This document shows positions 52,517-61,512 of a stretch of 64,000 nt of DNA, one piece after another; the stretch's first letter is position 1; every line of letters begins with the position of its first letter. A model generated the notes under the pieces. It had not been told where the DNA came from. It worked only from the letters and a program-made list of their open reading frames with translations, and ran no database searches. The stretch lies in contig JADJBC010000005.1 of the NCBI GenBank assembly GCA_016703945.1, positions 186,001 to 250,000 of the forward strand. Direction: 5' to 3'. The position numbers were made by a program, and so were the translations under genes. Source of the DNA: Candidatus Aalborgicola danicus (GTDB taxonomy: Bacteria; Pseudomonadota; Gammaproteobacteria; Burkholderiales; Burkholderiaceae_C).

Positions 52517-54109
52517 ATGAAACATCTCAGCGGCGTCGATTCTGCTTTTCTGCACCTCGAATCACCCGAAATGCCCATGCATATCGGGTCCCTCAACGTG
52601 CTGGATTTGCCTGACGGATATAGCGGCGACTTCTACGAAGACACCAAGGCCCACATCATGCAACGCATGCATCTGGCCGAGGTATTTACGCGCAAACTTG
52701 CGCTGATGCCGCTGGACCTGTCCAACCCGGTGTGGGTCGAAGACGAAGACATTGACCTGGATTACCACATCCGCCATGTCAGCCTGCCCAAACCCGGCAC
52801 CAATCGCCAGTTGCAGCAGTACGTGGCGCGCCTGCATTCCAGCCTGCTGGACCGCAGCCGCCCCCTGTGGGAGTTTTTTGTGATTGACGGCCTCAAGAGC
52901 GGTCAGGTTGCGCTGTACAGCAAGGTGCACCATGCCGGCATTGACGGCCAGGCCGGTGTGGCGGTGGCGAAAGCGATTTTTGATCTGGAGGCCAGTGGCC
53001 GCGTGGTTCGCCCGCCACGCCCGCGCGCCCGGCGTAACCAGTACCAGTTGGGCATTGCCGAATTGCTGGGGGCGGCCGTGCGCAATACCTTGCACCAGAC
53101 GGTGGGGCTGGTCAAGTCACTGCCGGTGATTGCCAGCTCTGCCAAAAGTGCATTGTTGCCAGCCAAAGACGCGAATGGCAAACGCGACTGGTCAATGCCC
53201 AAAGACTTCAAGATTTTTGCGCCTCGAACCTCGCTGAACGTTGCCATCACCAACCAGCGCACCTTTGCCGGACGCACCGTGCCGCTGGCCGAAGTGAAGC
53301 AGATCGCCAAAGCGCTGGGTGTGTCGCTCAACGATGTGGTGATGGCCACCACGGCGGGCGCGTTGCGAACCTACCTGAAGAACAACAACGAATTGCCGGA
53401 CAAACCCCTTTGCGCAGCCGTGCCGGTCAGCCTGCGCCAGGAGGGTGACGACACCTCCAACAACCAGGTCAGCATGGTGACCATGAGCCTGGCGACCGAC
53501 GTCAAGGACCCGTTTGAGCGCATCCAGAAGATCCGCGAGTCGTCGGCCAACACCAAGTTGATGGTGGGGCGCTTCAAGGCCGCCATTCCTATGGACTTTC
53601 CGCTGCCGGCCGCACCCTGGCTGATGTCGGCCTTGGCCTCGTTGTTCAGCCGTTCCCGCCTCGCCAATGTGATGCCGCCCCTGGCCAATCTGGTGATCTC
53701 CAATGTGGCGGGCATTCCGGTGCAACTGTATTTTGCGGGTGCCAAGGTGGTGAGTTATTACCCGGTCTCGATTCCCGCACACAGCATGGCGCTGAACGTC
53801 ACCGTGCAAAGCTACAACGGTCGGCTGGACTATGGTCTGATCGCCTGCCGCCGGGCGCTACCCGACGTCAACGAGCTGGCCGATGACCTGCTGGCCGAGC
53901 ACCGCACGTTGCTGGAACTGGCGCGGGCACGCACACCCGCCGCCGAGCTGATCACGGCCGCCAAAAGTGTCCCGACACCGGCAAAGACGCAACAACTGGA
54001 AGCACCCGCGCCTAAACCGTCACCGGCCAAGACCGTGCGTGCCAAGCCGGTTCCAAGCAAAGTTACCGCGCGTAAATCCGCAAAACGCGCCACCGCAGTG
54101 GCGGCGTAA
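52517..54109 (+). CDS. Wax ester synthase / diacylglycerol acyltransferase
   Basis: A 530-residue WS/DGAT. The active-site motif HHxxxDG appears as KVHHAGIDGQAGV near residue 140, the N-terminal signature as MKHLSGVDSAFLHLESPEMP, and the C-terminal condensation-like half has NVVMATTAGALR-like LNDVVMATTAGALRTYLKNN. It makes wax esters or triacylglycerol for storage. The last 60 residues are Lys/Ala/Pro-rich (KPSPAKTVRAKPVPSKVTAR), a basic tail that may bind DNA, lipid droplets or polyanions. ATG 52517 is used. Confidence 0.92.
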   Translation: MKHLSGVDSAFLHLESPEMPMHIGSLNVLDLPDGYSGDFYEDTKAHIMQRMHLAEVFTRKLALMPLDLSNPVWVEDEDIDLDYHIRHVSLPKPGTNRQLQQYVARLHSSLLDRSRPLWEFFVIDGLKSGQVALYSKVHHAGIDGQAGVAVAKAIFDLEASGRVVRPPRPRARRNQYQLGIAELLGAAVRNTLHQTVGLVKSLPVIASSAKSALLPAKDANGKRDWSMPKDFKIFAPRTSLNVAITNQRTFAGRTVPLAEVKQIAKALGVSLNDVVMATTAGALRTYLKNNNELPDKPLCAAVPVSLRQEGDDTSNNQVSMVTMSLATDVKDPFERIQKIRESSANTKLMVGRFKAAIPMDFPLPAAPWLMSALASLFSRSRLANVMPPLANLVISNVAGIPVQLYFAGAKVVSYYPVSIPAHSMALNVTVQSYNGRLDYGLIACRRALPDVNELADDLLAEHRTLLELARARTPAAELITAAKSVPTPAKTQQLEAPAPKPSPAKTVRAKPVPSKVTARKSAKRATAVAA

Positions 54110-54160
54110 ACCGCCGCCCAACTGAGCCCAAGCACAGCCGGGCTTGCGCACGACGGCGGT
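54110..54160. terminator. Stem-loop between convergent WS/DGAT and M3 peptidase genes
   Basis: ACCGCCG (54110-54116) and CGGCGGT (54154-54160) form the outer stem, with a weaker inner CAAGC/GCTTG stem. It fills the gap between two convergent genes and may terminate both. There is no U-tract. Confidence 0.35.
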
Positions 54161-54176
54161 GCCCGCGACAGGGGGG

Positions 54177-56045
54177 CTAGTGCACCGTTGCCGGGTAATG
54201 TTCTGCCAGCCAGCGCTCAAATTGCTGGCACATGGCCTGGTCTGATTCCGCGTTGTCGGCAATCAGCTCGGCCCCATGCACGATGCGGATTTTGGCGTCC
54301 AGATCGGGGGCTGTGGACTCTGGGTACTGGCGTGATGCGGCGCTGGCCATTTGCGCCTGTGCTTGCTCCCAAGCCTGTTCAACCGTCTGGTTGCAGCTAT
54401 CGGCCAGGTACTTGGCGTTGAAGGGTTCTCCGGTCAGGCTCAACAGTGTGTCGTTGTGGCTGATGCCATTGCCCCGTGCCCAATAGTGTTCTGACAGGGC
54501 AGGCCCAACGGCGGGGTTGTCGGTCAGGTAACCATATTGGCGCTCAAAATACGCCCGTGTTTGGTACACCGCCATATTGGCCAACAAATACCCGTGGTAC
54601 GAAGCTGCTGACTCCTGGTTCAGTAGGTGCGGAATGCTGAGCAAGGGGCGGGGGCCGACGGCCACACCCAGAATGCGTTGCTCACAGGCACGGGCCAGTG
54701 TCAGCACCTGCTCCGGTGTCAGTTCCGCATCGCGCATTTGGTACAACGCGCGTTCAAAGTAGGGCACCACCAGAATGCCACGCTCACCAAAGGCCGCAAA
54801 CGGTTGCGTAGTTTTGATGCGTTCGTGGATCAAGGCATCGGGGATGGACTCTCCCTTGGCATTGCGGGCGTAACGCTTGAGCCAGTCGGCATCGTCGAGC
54901 AGGCTGTCGCAAAACATCGACTGGGTTTCCGCATAGGCCATGGAGGTGGGCGCAAACTCCTGTGAGAAGCAGGGCGAGTTCTGTGTCACATTGGCAAAGT
55001 GCGCTGCGTGACCGCCTTCGTGGAACAAGGTGTTGATGGCGCGTGCACCGCTGCCCACCTGGTCCGGTTGGGCGTTGGCGGTGAAGTTGATTTGACCGGC
55101 CACCCATTGGCCATTGGCATCTACAAAACTGGGAATGGGTCCGTGGCAAAAACCGTTTTGGTATTTGCCGGTCCGCTCCAGCAAGTCCAACTGCATGGTG
55201 GCGCCACGGTACTGAATGCCCAGGCGGCGGAAACTCTCGACCCAGCGCTCCAGCCCTTTGCCAAACGACAAATATGGGTCCAGTTGGCGGGTCACATCGC
55301 CGCTGACGTAAAAACGCAGGTTCCAGGGCTGGACTGCGTCGGCTCCGTGGGCTGTCTGCAGATCGCCCAAGGCACGCTGGTTGGCATCACGGGTGCGGGT
55401 TTCAAAGTCATCCAGGATGGAGAACAGGTGGTCGGCCGACATCTGTTCGTTCTTTTCCACCTTGTAGTCAAAGTAGTTGGCATAACCCTGGGCACGGGCA
55501 AAGGCATTGCGTTTCCTGACGATGTCGAGAAATCCGTTGGCCAGCACCCACTGTTCCAATGACATCAGGGCGTCGTGAGAACTCTTGCGCGCGGCCTCAT
55601 TGCGGTTGGTGGCCATATTGGTGGCCAGACCGCTCAGGGTGCTGGCTTCCAGTTCACCGGCTTCGTTGATGTGTTGCAACACCAGGTCGCGGCGCTTGGC
55701 AAACAGCGCGGACTCCATTTGGATCAACTCGCGCATGTGCTGGCGTGCGGCGTCGCTGTCCACAATATTGCTTTCAAACAGTGCCAGCCAGCCGGTCAGT
55801 CCGTGGCGCACTGCCTTGGTGGCTTCGTCCGTGTCCGCCTCGGGCAGTTGGGCCAAAGCGTTGCGCACGCTGGCCAGTCGCGCCGGGTCAGAAATGAAGT
55901 TTTTGTAAGACTCTTCGGCGCGGGCAAAACCCGCGTCGTCGCTGGAGACAGCCATATAGGTGTCCCAGAATAGGTCTTCTTTGGTTTTGTGAACCGTCAG
56001 GTACTCGGTGTTGAGGGTGTCAAACAGCGCGCGTGCTTCTTGCAT
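54177..56045 (-). CDS. M3-family zinc metallopeptidase (oligoendopeptidase type)
   Basis: A 622-residue cytosolic peptidase. The zinc motif is NTLFHEGGHAAHFANVTQNS (HExxH) near residue 370, followed by FAPTSMAYAETQSMFCDSLL supplying the third ligand. This is the thimet/oligopeptidase-F architecture, which degrades oligopeptides. ATG 56045 starts MQEARALFDTLN; the extension to 56105 is discarded. A single gene. Confidence 0.9.
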   Translation of the reverse strand: MQEARALFDTLNTEYLTVHKTKEDLFWDTYMAVSSDDAGFARAEESYKNFISDPARLASVRNALAQLPEADTDEATKAVRHGLTGWLALFESNIVDSDAARQHMRELIQMESALFAKRRDLVLQHINEAGELEASTLSGLATNMATNRNEAARKSSHDALMSLEQWVLANGFLDIVRKRNAFARAQGYANYFDYKVEKNEQMSADHLFSILDDFETRTRDANQRALGDLQTAHGADAVQPWNLRFYVSGDVTRQLDPYLSFGKGLERWVESFRRLGIQYRGATMQLDLLERTGKYQNGFCHGPIPSFVDANGQWVAGQINFTANAQPDQVGSGARAINTLFHEGGHAAHFANVTQNSPCFSQEFAPTSMAYAETQSMFCDSLLDDADWLKRYARNAKGESIPDALIHERIKTTQPFAAFGERGILVVPYFERALYQMRDAELTPEQVLTLARACEQRILGVAVGPRPLLSIPHLLNQESAASYHGYLLANMAVYQTRAYFERQYGYLTDNPAVGPALSEHYWARGNGISHNDTLLSLTGEPFNAKYLADSCNQTVEQAWEQAQAQMASAASRQYPESTAPDLDAKIRIVHGAELIADNAESDQAMCQQFERWLAEHYPATVH

Positions 56046-56129
56046 GTGAGGGGTCTCCTTTGTGGGGACCGCGATTTTCGCACCAAGCTGATGCCCACGC
56101 TGCAAGACGGGGTGCAGTCATGGGTAGTT

Positions 56130-57254
56130 TTAGCTGCTGATCAGTTTGAGGTCGAAGGCGCGTTCGATCAACCAGACCAGTGAGACCAGGATCGTCAGGA
56201 ACGAGCCCCACACAAACACACCGCGCTGGTAGAAGGGCGTTTGCCGCAACAGGTAGGCCAAAGGCAGGAATGCCGCAACGATTGCCAGTTGACCGACTTC
56301 TACACCCAGGTTGAACCCGATGAGGGACAACGCCAATGCATCGGTGGGTAGACCCAATTCGGCCAGCACACTGGCAAACCCAAAGCCGTGGATCAGTCCA
56401 AAACAAAAAGCAACCACCCAGCGCCGGTGGGCCACCACGGGCCACAGGTTGTTCGCTGCCGCCAACACCACCGAAAGGGCGATGGCCGACTCCACCAGGC
56501 GCGACGGTAACGAAATCAACTCCAACGCGGCCAGCGACAGGGTAATGGAATGCGCGGCAGTGAACGCGGTCACAACCCATAACACCTCTCGACTGGCTTC
56601 ACGAAAGCTGGGCACACCGCGCCACCGCCTGGCCTTGTACACCAGTACCGACGGCAGCAACAGCGATACCAGGAACAGAATGTGGTCGAAGCCAATCCAG
56701 ATGTGCCAAATGCCTTCAACCAGGTACTGGCGGAACTGTTCGACCCGCGACACCGCCTGTGCACCCCAGCGCATGACGCCGCTGGTGGGCGACAACACAG
56801 CGGTGTGGGTGGTGCCGTCCACCGACACACGCAACAAGCCGCGGTGCAGGTTGTCCAGGTCAAACAACAGGCGGTAGCCCAGTTCCAATTCACCGCTTGC
56901 AGCCGGGCAGGTGCCGACCATGCGCAACACGGCGTAGCCGCCATCGGTGTGTTCATCCACTTGCAATTCGGATACTTGCATGGCGCAAGCGCCACCCCGC
57001 TGGATGTCCAGATTGCTCAGAGCCCAGGCTCCCAGTGGGGACTGGCGGCTACGCAGTTCACCCCAGGTAATTTCGCCGTTGCCGTCAGCGTCCAGTCCGA
57101 TGGCAAAGTCAATGTCGCGCAGCGCAATGTCCCATTGCACGGCCACCGTGGCGCCTTTGGCGTCGATCACCAGGTAACTGTCGCTGGCTTTGTGCGCCCA
57201 AACGGTGGTGTGGCACAGCAGTGCGAGGGTGATGAGGATTAAGCGCCGCATCAT
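56130..57254 (-). CDS. HupE/UreJ-family membrane protein
   Basis: A 374-residue protein with a signal peptide (LILITLALLCHTTVWA), a periplasmic domain of about 170 residues, and then six or seven membrane segments. GIWHIWIGFDHILFLVSLLL and TAFTAAHSITLSLAAL, with FGLIHGFGFASVLAELGLP, are the His/Asp-containing helices of the HupE/UreJ metal-permease group. The periplasmic part has an EF-hand-like LDADGNGEITWGELRSRQ. It overlaps the upstream TPR gene by four bases. Transport of nickel or another metal is plausible but not proved. Confidence 0.85.
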   Translation of the reverse strand: MMRRLILITLALLCHTTVWAHKASDSYLVIDAKGATVAVQWDIALRDIDFAIGLDADGNGEITWGELRSRQSPLGAWALSNLDIQRGGACAMQVSELQVDEHTDGGYAVLRMVGTCPAASGELELGYRLLFDLDNLHRGLLRVSVDGTTHTAVLSPTSGVMRWGAQAVSRVEQFRQYLVEGIWHIWIGFDHILFLVSLLLPSVLVYKARRWRGVPSFREASREVLWVVTAFTAAHSITLSLAALELISLPSRLVESAIALSVVLAAANNLWPVVAHRRWVVAFCFGLIHGFGFASVLAELGLPTDALALSLIGFNLGVEVGQLAIVAAFLPLAYLLRQTPFYQRGVFVWGSFLTILVSLVWLIERAFDLKLISS

Positions 57255-58453
57255 CGCTTGCTCCCAGGTGCCGCGTTTGCGCGCAGTCGCGCGAGTTGCT
57301 GGCCGAGTGACTGCAACAGAGGGTCCTGGAACTGACTGCTGCGCAGCCAGGCCAAACCATCGCTGGCCGACTCAGGGTCTTTGGCCGCCAGCGCGGCTTC
57401 CAGGGCAATGCGGGCGTCGCGGGGCTCTTTTTGAATTTGGTAGTTCTGGGAGGCCAGAATGGACGACTGCTTGGCATCTCCGCGCAACCGCAGGTAGTAA
57501 CGCGCCTCTTCCGCCCGGTGCGTGGTATCGCCGCGCAGCCGGGCGGCGGCGTAACGCGCGTCCAGTGCCTGGATATGGGCGGCCGCCTGGGGTAGTTTCA
57601 GCCGTGCCTCGGCTTCGGCCAGTCGCAGCAGCAGGCCGTCAGAGGCTTCCCAACCGGCGAGTTGTTTGACCACTTCCGCCGCCCGGTTTTGATCCAGCAA
57701 GAAGTCACTCCAGGCGGCCAGCAAATAGCCGTCATCCTGGCCCAAACCCAGGGCGCGGCGGTAATGTTGTTCGGCTTGGGCGGGCCGCCCTTGCCAGGCC
57801 GAGACTTCCCCCAACCGCGTGTGCAACCACAACCTGTGTTCGTCATAACGGGCCGCGGCCAAGGCCTGTTGCAGCGTTGCGTATGCTTGGTCCAACCGGC
57901 CGGTATAGGCCTGCACCAGGCCCGCGCAACCACCGTGCAGAACCGGTCGGCCCAGCCGCTGCAAGGCGGTGCATTCCTGTTGGGCCAGGTCGTAGCGCGC
58001 CTGTACCAGAAAGATGGCCGCACGCCAGGCGTGGGCATCCGCCAGGTCAGGGTCTGCGGCCAGAGCACTCGCATAGTCTGCCAGCGCGCCGGCAAAGTCA
58101 TGCCGGTATTGCCGCAACGTGCCCCGCACCACTTGCAGGCTGGCTGGCGGTTTCGCCGAAAAGCGTTTAACAATGGCATCGGCGTAACCCACATAGCGGG
58201 GGTCGCCACGGGCCATGGCCAGATCAAAGTACGCTTGTGCCAGCAATGCTGCCGGTGCCGGGTCGGTTGGAGCCTGTGCGACAGCCGAGCGCAACTCTGC
58301 TAGTGCCCGTGCACTACTGTCCCCCGCCCTGAGGGGCAGGGTCCCAATCACTTGGGTGTCGTTTTTTGGGGTGTAGGGTTCGGCTTTTGCAACGTTCAAA
58401 AATGTCGCTCCGGCTAGCAGTGCACCCAGACCCCATTTGTGAATATTTCCCAT
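57251..58453 (-). CDS. TPR-repeat exported protein
   Basis: A 400-residue protein with a signal-like N-terminus (GLGALLAGATFLNVAKAEP). Several degenerate tetratricopeptide units follow, e.g. SALAADPDLADAHAWRAAIF, TALQRLGRPVLHGGCAGLVQ and AEQHYRRALGLGQDDGYLLA. It ends overlapping the HupE start (ATGA), so the two make an operon and probably work together in the periplasm. ATG 58453 is chosen because it yields the signal sequence; longer frames run into unrelated DNA. Confidence 0.82.
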   Translation of the reverse strand: MGNIHKWGLGALLAGATFLNVAKAEPYTPKNDTQVIGTLPLRAGDSSARALAELRSAVAQAPTDPAPAALLAQAYFDLAMARGDPRYVGYADAIVKRFSAKPPASLQVVRGTLRQYRHDFAGALADYASALAADPDLADAHAWRAAIFLVQARYDLAQQECTALQRLGRPVLHGGCAGLVQAYTGRLDQAYATLQQALAAARYDEHRLWLHTRLGEVSAWQGRPAQAEQHYRRALGLGQDDGYLLAAWSDFLLDQNRAAEVVKQLAGWEASDGLLLRLAEAEARLKLPQAAAHIQALDARYAAARLRGDTTHRAEEARYYLRLRGDAKQSSILASQNYQIQKEPRDARIALEAALAAKDPESASDGLAWLRSSQFQDPLLQSLGQQLARLRANAAPGSKR

Positions 58454-58538
58454 GCGATGCTGAATCCTTCTATTTGCAGTACATTGCGCCTGGGCAGCCA
58501 AGCCATTGATTTTTATATTTAACCTCTGGAGTCTACCT

Positions 58539-58736
58539 ATGAATAAGTTACTTTCTTCGCTGGTTGTGGCCGCGTTTGCCACGGCATCCGTTGGCGCTTT
58601 CGCCGCCGCCCATGGCGGTGCCATGTCCGACAAAGACAAGGCTGCAAAAATGGAAGCGTGCAAAAAGATGGACCCCGCCAAGGCTGACGACAAGATGAAG
58701 GCGGAGTGCAAGAAAATGGAAGAAATGAAGAAGTAA
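58539..58736 (+). CDS. Small exported Lys/Met-rich protein
   Basis: A 65-residue protein with a signal peptide (LLSSLVVAAFATASVGAFA) and a mature part of about 40 residues rich in Lys, Met, Asp and two Cys (MEACKKMDPAKADDKMKAEC). CTGGAG precedes the ATG. The Met/Cys/Asp content would suit metal binding, but I do not recognise a characterised family. It is followed by a strong terminator, so it is transcribed as a single gene, divergent from the TPR gene. Confidence 0.75.
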   Translation: MNKLLSSLVVAAFATASVGAFAAAHGGAMSDKDKAAKMEACKKMDPAKADDKMKAECKKMEEMKK

Positions 58737-58752
58737 ATTCGTCCACGAGGAC

Positions 58753-58785
58753 AAAAAAAAGCGGGCTTGTATGCCCGTTTTTTTT
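58753..58785. terminator. Strong bidirectional intrinsic terminator
   Basis: An A8 run, stem ACGGGC/GCCCGT type (GCGGGC-TTGTAT-GCCCGT), then T8. It sits 16 bases after the small exported protein gene and would work in both directions. Confidence 0.9.
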
Positions 58786-58869
58786 GGCCCTTCTGGTCGA
58801 CCGGGTCGTTAGCACAAAACCGGGCGGCCGGTCCAACAGGGTTCACTGTCTTTTCAGTACGGAGTAACC

Positions 58870-60246
58870 ATGTCCCATTTCGATTTGCTGGTGGTGGGCG
58901 GTGGCTCGGGCGGCGTACGGGCAGCACGGATTGCGACTAGCCACGGCGCGCGGGTGGCGCTGATCGAGGAGTACCGTTTGGGCGGAACCTGTGTGATACG
59001 GGGTTGTGTTCCCAAGAAACTAATGGTGTATGCCTCGCGCTTCGCCCAGGAATTTGAAGAGGCGGCGGGTTTTGGCTGGACCGTGGAGTCGGCCCGCTTT
59101 GACTGGGCCATTTTGAAGGGGCGGCGTGATGCGGAGGTGGCGCGGCTGGAGGGTGTCTATCGCAGCAACCTAGTTGATGCCGGGGTGCATATTTTTGAGG
59201 GGCGGGCCCGATTGACGGGACCGAATGCCATCACCATTGCAGCGACGGATGGTTCGAAGCAGAGTTTGTCGGGCACTCATATTTTGATAGCTACTGGCGC
59301 AATACCTACGGGGGCTGATGCCACTTTTGGTCATGAACTTTCGATCAATTCGAATGGATTCTTCGAGTTACCAAACTTACCCCGCCGGGTTGTGGTGCAA
59401 GGTGCGGGTTACATAGCGCTGGAACTGGCCTGTGTTTTGCGCGGACTGGGTTCGCAGGTGGATGTGGTGGTACGGGGCGACCAGATCTTGCGGGGTTTTG
59501 ATGCCGACGTGCGCCAACATCTGGCAGCAGAGATGCGCTTGGGTGGTATCGAGTTCCATTTTGGCCGAACCATAAAAAGTATTGCCCGCGCCGACACTGC
59601 GCTGCGTGCGGAGCTGGACAACGGCTTGCAACTCGACGCCGACTGTGTGTTGCGGGCGTTGGGGCGCAAGCCCAACACCACGGGTTTGGGGCTGGAGGCC
59701 GTGGGCATCACGCTGGACGCGCAAGGCGCTATTCCGGTGGACCGCTTCAGCCAGACATCGGTGGCGAGTATTTACGCCGTGGGAGATGTGACCAATCGGG
59801 TGAACCTGACGCCCATGGCCATTCGCGAAGGCCACGCATTTGCCGATACGGTTTTTGGTGGCACGGCCCGTGCGGTGGACCATGCGCTGGTTCCTTCCGC
59901 TGTTTTTACGACCCCCGAGGCCGGTGTTGTTGGGCTGACCGAGCAGCAGGCGCTGGAGCAGTACCCCAGGCTTGACGTTTACCGCTCGGTCTTTCGCCCC
60001 ATGAAAGCCACACTGTCGGGTCATCCGGGAAAAGTGTTGCTCAAGTTACTGGTGGACCGGGATACGGACCGCATTGTGGGCTTTCACGGCGTAGGGCCCG
60101 ACACCGGAGAAATGGCGCAACTGGTGGCAGTGGCCTTAGGTTTGCGGGCGACCAAGCGTGCCTTCGACGCGACCTTGGCGGTGCACCCTACAGCGGCGGA
60201 AGAATTGGTCACAATGCGCACGCCCGCCGTGCGCCACAACCTGTGA
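58870..60246 (+). CDS. gor: Glutathione-disulfide reductase
   Basis: A 458-residue FAD/NADPH disulfide reductase. FAD motif FDLLVVGGGSGGVRAARIAT, redox-active GGTCVIRGCVPKKLMVY (both Cys four residues apart), NADPH motif VVQGAGYIALELACVLRGLG, second FAD site YAVGDVTNRVNLTPMA and C-terminal VHPTAAEELVTMR with the catalytic His are present. It keeps glutathione reduced in the cytosol. The stop is 12 bases before the egtB start, so glutathione and ergothioneine functions share a transcript. A dispersed-repeat-like sequence lies inside at 59282-59322. Confidence 0.93.
   Translation: MSHFDLLVVGGGSGGVRAARIATSHGARVALIEEYRLGGTCVIRGCVPKKLMVYASRFAQEFEEAAGFGWTVESARFDWAILKGRRDAEVARLEGVYRSNLVDAGVHIFEGRARLTGPNAITIAATDGSKQSLSGTHILIATGAIPTGADATFGHELSINSNGFFELPNLPRRVVVQGAGYIALELACVLRGLGSQVDVVVRGDQILRGFDADVRQHLAAEMRLGGIEFHFGRTIKSIARADTALRAELDNGLQLDADCVLRALGRKPNTTGLGLEAVGITLDAQGAIPVDRFSQTSVASIYAVGDVTNRVNLTPMAIREGHAFADTVFGGTARAVDHALVPSAVFTTPEAGVVGLTEQQALEQYPRLDVYRSVFRPMKATLSGHPGKVLLKLLVDRDTDRIVGFHGVGPDTGEMAQLVAVALGLRATKRAFDATLAVHPTAAEELVTMRTPAVRHNL
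59282..59322 (+). repeat. Dispersed repeat-like sequence, copy 8 (inside gor)
   Basis: TTTTGATAGCTACTGGCGCA followed by ATACCTACGGGGGCTGATGCC matches the family consensus while encoding the ILIATGAIPTGADAT segment of gor. The ATAGCTACTGG part coincides with the conserved IATG motif, so chance similarity cannot be excluded. Confidence 0.45.
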
Positions 60247-60258
60247 CAATCGCGAAAA

Positions 60259-61512
60259 ATGGCCGACGACTCAGAATCCGTAGAATTTTTCCATCAAGCT
60301 GGCGCGCGTGCCCATTGGTGTGCCCGCTTCGATCGGGTGCGTGCGCGCAGCGTGGCGCTGACCGAGCCATTGTCAGTTGAGGATCAGTGTGTGCAGTCCA
60401 TGCCGGACGCCAGCCCGACCAAATGGCACCTGGCCCACACCAGCTGGTTCTTTGAAGTGGTCGTGCTGCAGGTTTTTCAGACGGGTTATGTTGCCTTTGA
60501 CGGGCGTTACCACTACCTGTTCAACTCGTATTACGAAGCCCTGGGACCGCGCCACCCCCGACCCCAGCGTGGCCTCCTGCCCCGTCCCTCGTTGACCGAC
60601 GTGCATGCCTATCGCGACCATGTTAATAGTGCTATGCGGGCCTTTGTCACCCATAGCAGTGCACAGACCTGGGCTGCCGCAGCCTCTCTGGTCGAACTGG
60701 GACTATCCCATGAGGAGCAGCACCAGGAACTGTTGTTGACCGACATCCTGCATCTGATGGCCGGCAACCCCTTGCTTCCAGCCTACGCTGTTCAACCCAA
60801 GCCAGCGATAGGCGATGGCACGGGCGTAGTGTCCAGCCGTTGGGTACCGGTAGCTGGTGGGGTGTACACGATTGGGCATGGTGGGGATGGTTTTGCCTTC
60901 GACAACGAAACACCGCGGCACCAGGTGTTGTTGCAGCCATTTGAAATGGCAAGCCATTTGGTGACCTGTGGGGAATACCTGGAATTTGTTCGGGACGGGG
61001 GTTATGCCCGTCCGGCACACTGGCTGTCGGATGGCTGGAACGCCGTCACCGGCCTGGGCTTGCAAGCGCCCTTGTATTGGCTGGCCCCTGGTGATCCGCG
61101 CGCGCCCAGTGAACAATGGCAGACTTTTGGCTTGAATGGCCTGCAGACCATCGACACCAACGCTCCGGTGATACACATCAATTTTTTTGAGGCCGCTGCC
61201 TATGCCGATTGGGCCGGTGCACGGCTGCCCACGGAGTTCGAGTGGGAAGTGGCCTTTGACAGCCCGCACATCGCGCAAATGTTGGGACATGCCTGGCAAT
61301 GGACACGCTCATCTTATGATCCTTATCCTGGGTTTCGCCCACTGAACGGCGCGGTTCGGGAGTACAACGGCAAGTTCATGGTGGGGCAGCAGGTGTTGCG
61401 CGGCTCCAGCGTGGCAACCCCGCCAAACCACGCCCGAAAAACCTACCGCAATTTTTTTCCGCCCGGCGCGCGCTGGCAATTTACCGGCATCCGACTGACA
61501 AAGGACATGTGA
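60259..61512 (+). CDS. egtB: Ergothioneine biosynthesis protein EgtB
   Basis: A 417-residue iron(II) sulfoxide synthase. DinB-like domain ligands are visible in PTKWHLAHTSWFFEVVVL and LGLSHEEQHQELLLTDILHL; the C-terminal domain shows MASHLVTCGEYLEFVRDGGY, TEFEWEVAFDSPHIAQML, WQWTRSSYDPYPGF and VLRGSSVATPPNHARKTYRN. It joins hercynine to cysteine or gamma-glutamylcysteine using oxygen. It follows gor and overlaps a DUF427 gene (TGATG). Its hercynine must come from an EgtD; the one at 31.5 kb is the candidate. No egtC or egtE is present, and the C-S lyase must be elsewhere. Confidence 0.92.
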   Translation: MADDSESVEFFHQAGARAHWCARFDRVRARSVALTEPLSVEDQCVQSMPDASPTKWHLAHTSWFFEVVVLQVFQTGYVAFDGRYHYLFNSYYEALGPRHPRPQRGLLPRPSLTDVHAYRDHVNSAMRAFVTHSSAQTWAAAASLVELGLSHEEQHQELLLTDILHLMAGNPLLPAYAVQPKPAIGDGTGVVSSRWVPVAGGVYTIGHGGDGFAFDNETPRHQVLLQPFEMASHLVTCGEYLEFVRDGGYARPAHWLSDGWNAVTGLGLQAPLYWLAPGDPRAPSEQWQTFGLNGLQTIDTNAPVIHINFFEAAAYADWAGARLPTEFEWEVAFDSPHIAQMLGHAWQWTRSSYDPYPGFRPLNGAVREYNGKFMVGQQVLRGSSVATPPNHARKTYRNFFPPGARWQFTGIRLTKDM

